This document shows, piece by piece, positions 15,024-17,864 of a stretch of 17,864 nucleotides of DNA. Each line of letters begins with the position of its first letter. Within the stretch, counting starts at the first letter, position 1. The notes below the pieces were generated by a model. It ran no database searches, was not told the DNA's origin, and worked only from the letters and a program-made list of their open reading frames with translations. Position numbers and translations under genes: made by a program. The stretch is from Bacillota bacterium (GTDB lineage: Bacteria > Bacillota > Dethiobacteria > DTU022 > UBA8154): NCBI GenBank assembly GCA_003444595.1, contig DLUO01000152.1, positions 1 to 17,864 of the forward strand, given 5' to 3'.

Positions 15024-15875
15024 TTGAAAAAGATAGGTAAGATAACTGTATTGATAACAACGATCCTAGTATTAATGCTTCTAGCGGGCTGTGGAGGGGG
15101 GAACCCGCCTGCCGGTCAGGAAGCACCGGGAGAACAAGGCAATGGTAATGGTCAGCCTACTGCTCCCCCGGTTGAGATAACTGTTTCAGCGGCAGCCAGC
15201 CTGACGGATGTCATGGAAGAAATCAAAGGGCTGTATGAAGAAAAAAGCGGCAATACCCTGATGATGAATTACGGTTCCTCCGGCGCTCTGCAGCAGCAGA
15301 TTGAAGAAGGGGCACCGGTGGATGTCTTTATCTCCGCTGCTCAGAAGCAAATGGATACGCTACAGGAAAAAGGGCTAATTGACGAAGAAAGCAGGATCGA
15401 CCTGCTGGAAAATGCTGTTGTCTTGATTGTGCCTGCCGATGGTGCCAATGAGGATATTACTGATTTTCAGTCATTGGCAGCGGATTCTGTTGTTAACCTG
15501 GCTATCGGCGAACCGGAAAGCGTGCCGGCGGGCCGTTATGCGAAGGAAATTCTGACCGCCCTGGAACTGTGGGATGCTTTGGAGGCAGAAGAAAAACTTA
15601 TTTTTGGTAAGGATGTGCGCCAGGTGCTTACCTATGTGGAGAGAGGAGATGTAGATGCTGGAATAGTTTATATGACGGATGCCCTCTCCTCCGACCAGGT
15701 CAAAGTTGTTGCCCCTGCTCCTGCCGGCTCCCATACACCTGTCACCTACCCCGTTGCCATCGTCAAAGGCTGCGCCGAGCAGGAGGCTGCAGAAGACTTT
15801 ATGGCTTTTTTACAGAGCGAGGAAGCTGCGGCTGTATTTGATAAGCATGGTTTTACTTTTATTGCCGGGAAGTAG
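15024..15875 (+). CDS. modA: ModA, molybdate-binding lipoprotein
   Basis: The TTG start at 15024 follows AAAGGATGGAGCG. The 283-residue protein has a signal with perfect lipobox LLAGC (Cys23), then a Gly/Pro/Gln-rich linker to about residue 50. The mature fold starts VEITVSAAASLTDVMEEI, the classic ModA opening whose serines bind oxyanion. It continues with NYGSSGALQQQIEEGAPVDVFISAA, VLIVPAD, AIGEPESVPAGRYAKEIL, GKDVRQVLTYVERGDVDAGIVYMTDAL and a C-terminal HGF. It captures molybdate (possibly tungstate) outside the membrane for ModB. It follows the regulator by 28 nt and precedes modB by 10 nt, consistent with a regulator-modABC operon. Confidence 0.95.
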   Translation: MKKIGKITVLITTILVLMLLAGCGGGNPPAGQEAPGEQGNGNGQPTAPPVEITVSAAASLTDVMEEIKGLYEEKSGNTLMMNYGSSGALQQQIEEGAPVDVFISAAQKQMDTLQEKGLIDEESRIDLLENAVVLIVPADGANEDITDFQSLAADSVVNLAIGEPESVPAGRYAKEILTALELWDALEAEEKLIFGKDVRQVLTYVERGDVDAGIVYMTDALSSDQVKVVAPAPAGSHTPVTYPVAIVKGCAEQEAAEDFMAFLQSEEAAAVFDKHGFTFIAGK

Positions 15876-15885
15876 GTTATAAATA

Positions 15886-16563
15886 ATGGATATGTCGCCC
15901 CTTTGGATTTCTCTTAAAACATCTGTATCAGCTACCTTTTTGGCTTTTATACTGGGTGTAACGGCAGCCAAACTTATGTCCGGCTACCAGGGCAGGCTTA
16001 AAAACGTGCTGGACGGTGTGTTTATCCTGCCCTTGGTGCTTCCTCCAACGGTGGTGGGATTTCTTTTGCTGGTTTTGTTCGGCAGGCATGGCCCTCTGGG
16101 GCAGCTCTTATCTTCACTGGGTACCACGGTTATTTTTAGCTGGAGCGCTACGGTCATTGCTTCTACAGTGGTAGCTTTTCCTTTGATGTACCGGACCGCC
16201 CGCGGTGCCTTTGAGCAGGTGGATCCCAATATGCTCGATGCGGCCCGCACTATGGGAGTTCCGGAAAGAAGTATTTTTACCAGGATAACTATACCGCTGG
16301 CCTGGCCCGGAATAGCTGCCGGGACAATCCTGGCCTTTGCCCGGGCTCTGGGGGAGTTTGGCGCAACATTAATGCTGGCCGGTAACATCCCCGGTAAAAC
16401 CCAGACTATTCCCCTGACGATCTTTTTTTTGGTAGAGTCTGGGCAGCGGACAAAAGCTGCTGTCTGGGTCCTGATCATTATTGCGATCTCCCTAGCTGCC
16501 ATATCTGGCCTGCATTACTGGACAAAGTGTCAGATTCCGGCTGGCGGCCGGCCGGAGAAGTGA
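15886..16563 (+). CDS. modB: ModB, molybdate ABC transporter permease
   Basis: The 225-residue inner-membrane protein is the usual ModB length. Family features are a first membrane segment LKTSVSATFLAFILGVTAA, then PLVLPPTVVGFLLLVLFGRHGPLG, the ATPase-contact loop AARTMGVPERSIFTRITIPLAWPGI and ARALGEFGATLMLAGNIPGKTQTIPL. The ATG at 15886 has only a weak SD (AAGTAGG, about 8 nt upstream, overlapping the modA stop), so coupled translation is likely. It pairs with ModA and ModC on either side. Confidence 0.95.
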   Translation: MDMSPLWISLKTSVSATFLAFILGVTAAKLMSGYQGRLKNVLDGVFILPLVLPPTVVGFLLLVLFGRHGPLGQLLSSLGTTVIFSWSATVIASTVVAFPLMYRTARGAFEQVDPNMLDAARTMGVPERSIFTRITIPLAWPGIAAGTILAFARALGEFGATLMLAGNIPGKTQTIPLTIFFLVESGQRTKAAVWVLIIIAISLAAISGLHYWTKCQIPAGGRPEK

Positions 16564-16573
16564 GGGGTAAACC

Positions 16574-17641
16574 ATGGCATTAACAGTGAATATAGAAAGG
16601 GATTTGCCTGGCTTTCAACTGCGGGTTTCGTTTACCTGCCGGGATAGTACCCTTGGCCTGCTGGGCCGTTCCGGTTCCGGTAAAAGCATGACCCTGCGCT
16701 GTATTGCCGGCCTGGATAAGCCTACCAGGGGGCGAATTGTTCTGGGGGAAAGAGTTTTGTATGATTCTGAGGCAGGTATAAACCTGCCTCCACAGGAGCG
16801 CAAAGTTGGTTTTCTATTTCAAAACTATGCCCTTTTTCCCCATTTGACAGCAGCCGGGAATATTGCCATGGGGTTGCGCGGGATAGAGAAAAAAAAGCAA
16901 GAGAAGATCATTAAGGAAATGATAAGCAGGGTAAAGCTGAACGGGTTGGAAGGTAGGTATCCTCGCCAGCTTTCCGGCGGGCAGCAGCAGCGGGTTGCCC
17001 TGGCCAGGGCTTTAGCCCCGCGACCGCAAGTACTGCTGCTGGATGAGCCTTTTTCTGCCCTGGACAATCACCTCCGGAGTGAAATGGAGCAGGAGCTTAA
17101 GGACTTATTAAATAATTTTTACGGCTCGTCTGTGTTTGTTACCCATAACCTGGAGGAAGCTTATCGTCTCTGTCCGAATTTGCTGATCCTTGAGGATGGA
17201 AAAGTTATCGCCAGCGGTTCCAGGGAAGATATTTTCAACAGGCCTCCCAACCTGGCAACTGCCCGGATAACAGGTTGTCAAAACCTGTCAAGGATCAGGG
17301 TTCGGCAGGATAATACGGTGGAAGCCCTGGACTGGGGATGTTTTTTGCGTATAACTGCAGATAATATGGTTGAGCGGGCAAACTATGTGGGAATCTACAG
17401 CCGGTATATACGTCCGGCAGGTAAAGATGATCATGTCAACATAGTGCACTGCAGGGTTATCAATGTTATAGAATCACCTCATCAGGTGACCTTATCAGTT
17501 AAGCCAACTGGAGGAGAGACAAATAATACACACCTTCTTAAGCTGTCCATTTCCAATGAAGAATGGTCGAGGATAGCATCTCAAAGCCCTGATGGGCTAA
17601 AAATATGTCTGCCTCCGGAAAGAGTTTTTTTAACTTGTTAA
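16574..17641 (+). CDS. modC: ModC, molybdate ABC transporter ATPase with C-terminal TOBE domain
   Basis: The 355-residue ATPase has Walker A GRSGSGKS (31-38), Q-loop LFQNYALFPH (~81-90), signature LSGGQQQR (133-140), Walker B VLLLDEPF (153-160) and switch His in VFVTHNLEEAY. After about residue 230 comes a C-terminal extension (VHCRVINVIESPHQVTLSVKP...) consistent with the oxyanion-binding TOBE/MOP domain, which lets cytoplasmic molybdate inhibit transport. This is the normal ModC layout and contrasts with the TOBE-less ATPase of the first transporter. It begins 10 nt after modB (SD GAGGGG). No terminator follows, so transcription probably continues into the second moeA. Confidence 0.95.
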   Translation: MALTVNIERDLPGFQLRVSFTCRDSTLGLLGRSGSGKSMTLRCIAGLDKPTRGRIVLGERVLYDSEAGINLPPQERKVGFLFQNYALFPHLTAAGNIAMGLRGIEKKKQEKIIKEMISRVKLNGLEGRYPRQLSGGQQQRVALARALAPRPQVLLLDEPFSALDNHLRSEMEQELKDLLNNFYGSSVFVTHNLEEAYRLCPNLLILEDGKVIASGSREDIFNRPPNLATARITGCQNLSRIRVRQDNTVEALDWGCFLRITADNMVERANYVGIYSRYIRPAGKDDHVNIVHCRVINVIESPHQVTLSVKPTGGETNNTHLLKLSISNEEWSRIASQSPDGLKICLPPERVFLTC

Positions 17642-17689
17642 CCGAAAAACGGGGTTTAATTTGATTCGCCATTAAGCGGGGGGATAAGC

Positions 17690-17755
17690 TTGAAAACAAC
17701 TGAGATGCCCGCATTAATCCTGGCCGGTAAACCTGCCCGGCAGGAGGATGAATAA
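17690..17755 (+). pseudogene. 21-codon ORF resembling the N-terminus of MobA (remnant or leader peptide)
   Basis: TTG 17690 lies after a strong SD (GCGGGGGGAT) and encodes MKTTEMPALILAGKPARQEDE, then TAA, ending 1 nt before the moeA start. 'MPALILAG' resembles the start of MobA/nucleotidyltransferase-type proteins (..ILAGGKSRRMG), suggesting a mobA gene collapsed by internal deletion, or a short coupled leader. The hairpin CCTGC (17732-17736) / GCAGG (17740-17744) overlaps the moeA SD AGGAGG (17742-17747), so translation of this ORF could open that SD. The homology is only about eight residues and is tentative. Confidence 0.3.
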
Positions 17756-17756
17756 A

Positions 17757-17864
17757 ATGATTTCTTTGGAAAGAGCCAAAAAAATTCTTGATGATTTTTC
17801 CCGTGAATTTTTGATCGCTTCCCAAGAGGTGGAGCCAGTGCCTTTATGGGAAGCGGGTGGGAGA
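17757..17864 (+). CDS. moeA: Second MoeA-like molybdopterin-binding protein, N-terminal fragment (3' end outside window)
   Basis: ATG 17757 follows AGGAGG (17742-17747) and the frame is open to the window end, giving 36 residues: MISLERAKKILDDFSREFLI...EVEPVPLWEAGGR. The pattern 'ISLERAKKIL ... EPVPLWEAGGR' is the first segment of MoeA domain I (ISLEEA...EEVPLEEALGR). It lies 115 nt after modC in the same direction. A second MoeA near modABC could serve the other metal (Mo versus W), as proposed for organisms with MoeA1/MoeA2. The catalytic parts are outside the window. Confidence 0.8.
   Translation, partial: MISLERAKKILDDFSREFLIASQEVEPVPLWEAGGR

Overview
The window looks like a chromosomal segment of an anaerobic, formate-metabolising Firmicute, most like the Peptococcaceae / Desulfotomaculum / Moorella group. 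This is inferred from a tungsten- or molybdenum-type selenocysteine formate dehydrogenase, HdrA/MvhD electron-transfer proteins, strong Shine-Dalgarno sites with frequent TTG starts, lipoprotein-type binding proteins and DUF364-family proteins. All confident genes lie on the + strand. No rRNA, tRNA, CRISPR array, transposase or phage gene was seen.

Region 1 (1-4225), formate and electron transfer: the 3' end of hdrA, then an mvhD-like gene, a terminator, and fdhA. mvhD and fdhA each contain one in-frame TGA at a position where selenocysteine fits, each followed by a SECIS-like hairpin. Read naively, mvhD would be truncated and fdhA would split into two genes. FdhA, MvhD and HdrA could form an electron path from formate to a heterodisulfide-reductase-like module.

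Region 2 (4226-7879), oxyanion transporter 1: after a strong terminator and a good promoter come a ModB/WtpB-type permease, a DUF364 protein, an ATPase without a TOBE domain, and a ModA-like lipoprotein. A roughly 36-bp sequence occurs twice in tandem over and just after the promoter, and a third time upstream of the regulator gene in region 4.

Region 3 (8122-11948): a DUF4213/DUF364 protein precedes a FecCD/BtuCD-type importer (permease, ATPase, binding lipoprotein) of unknown substrate. Linkage suggests a metal or a metal oxyanion (molybdate or tungstate, as in MolABC).

Region 4 (12135-17864), molybdenum cofactor and transporter 2: moeA; a 485-nt gene-free stretch containing a set of hairpins (candidate structured RNA) and the third repeat copy; a one-component regulator (XRE HTH plus a COG1910-type molybdate-binding-like domain); modA, modB, modC; a tiny ORF resembling the start of mobA; and the start of a second moeA running off the window.

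Taken together, the window is a metal-supply and cofactor island (uptake of Mo/W, insertion into molybdopterin, likely regulation by oxyanion) beside its probable client, a selenocysteine formate dehydrogenase.
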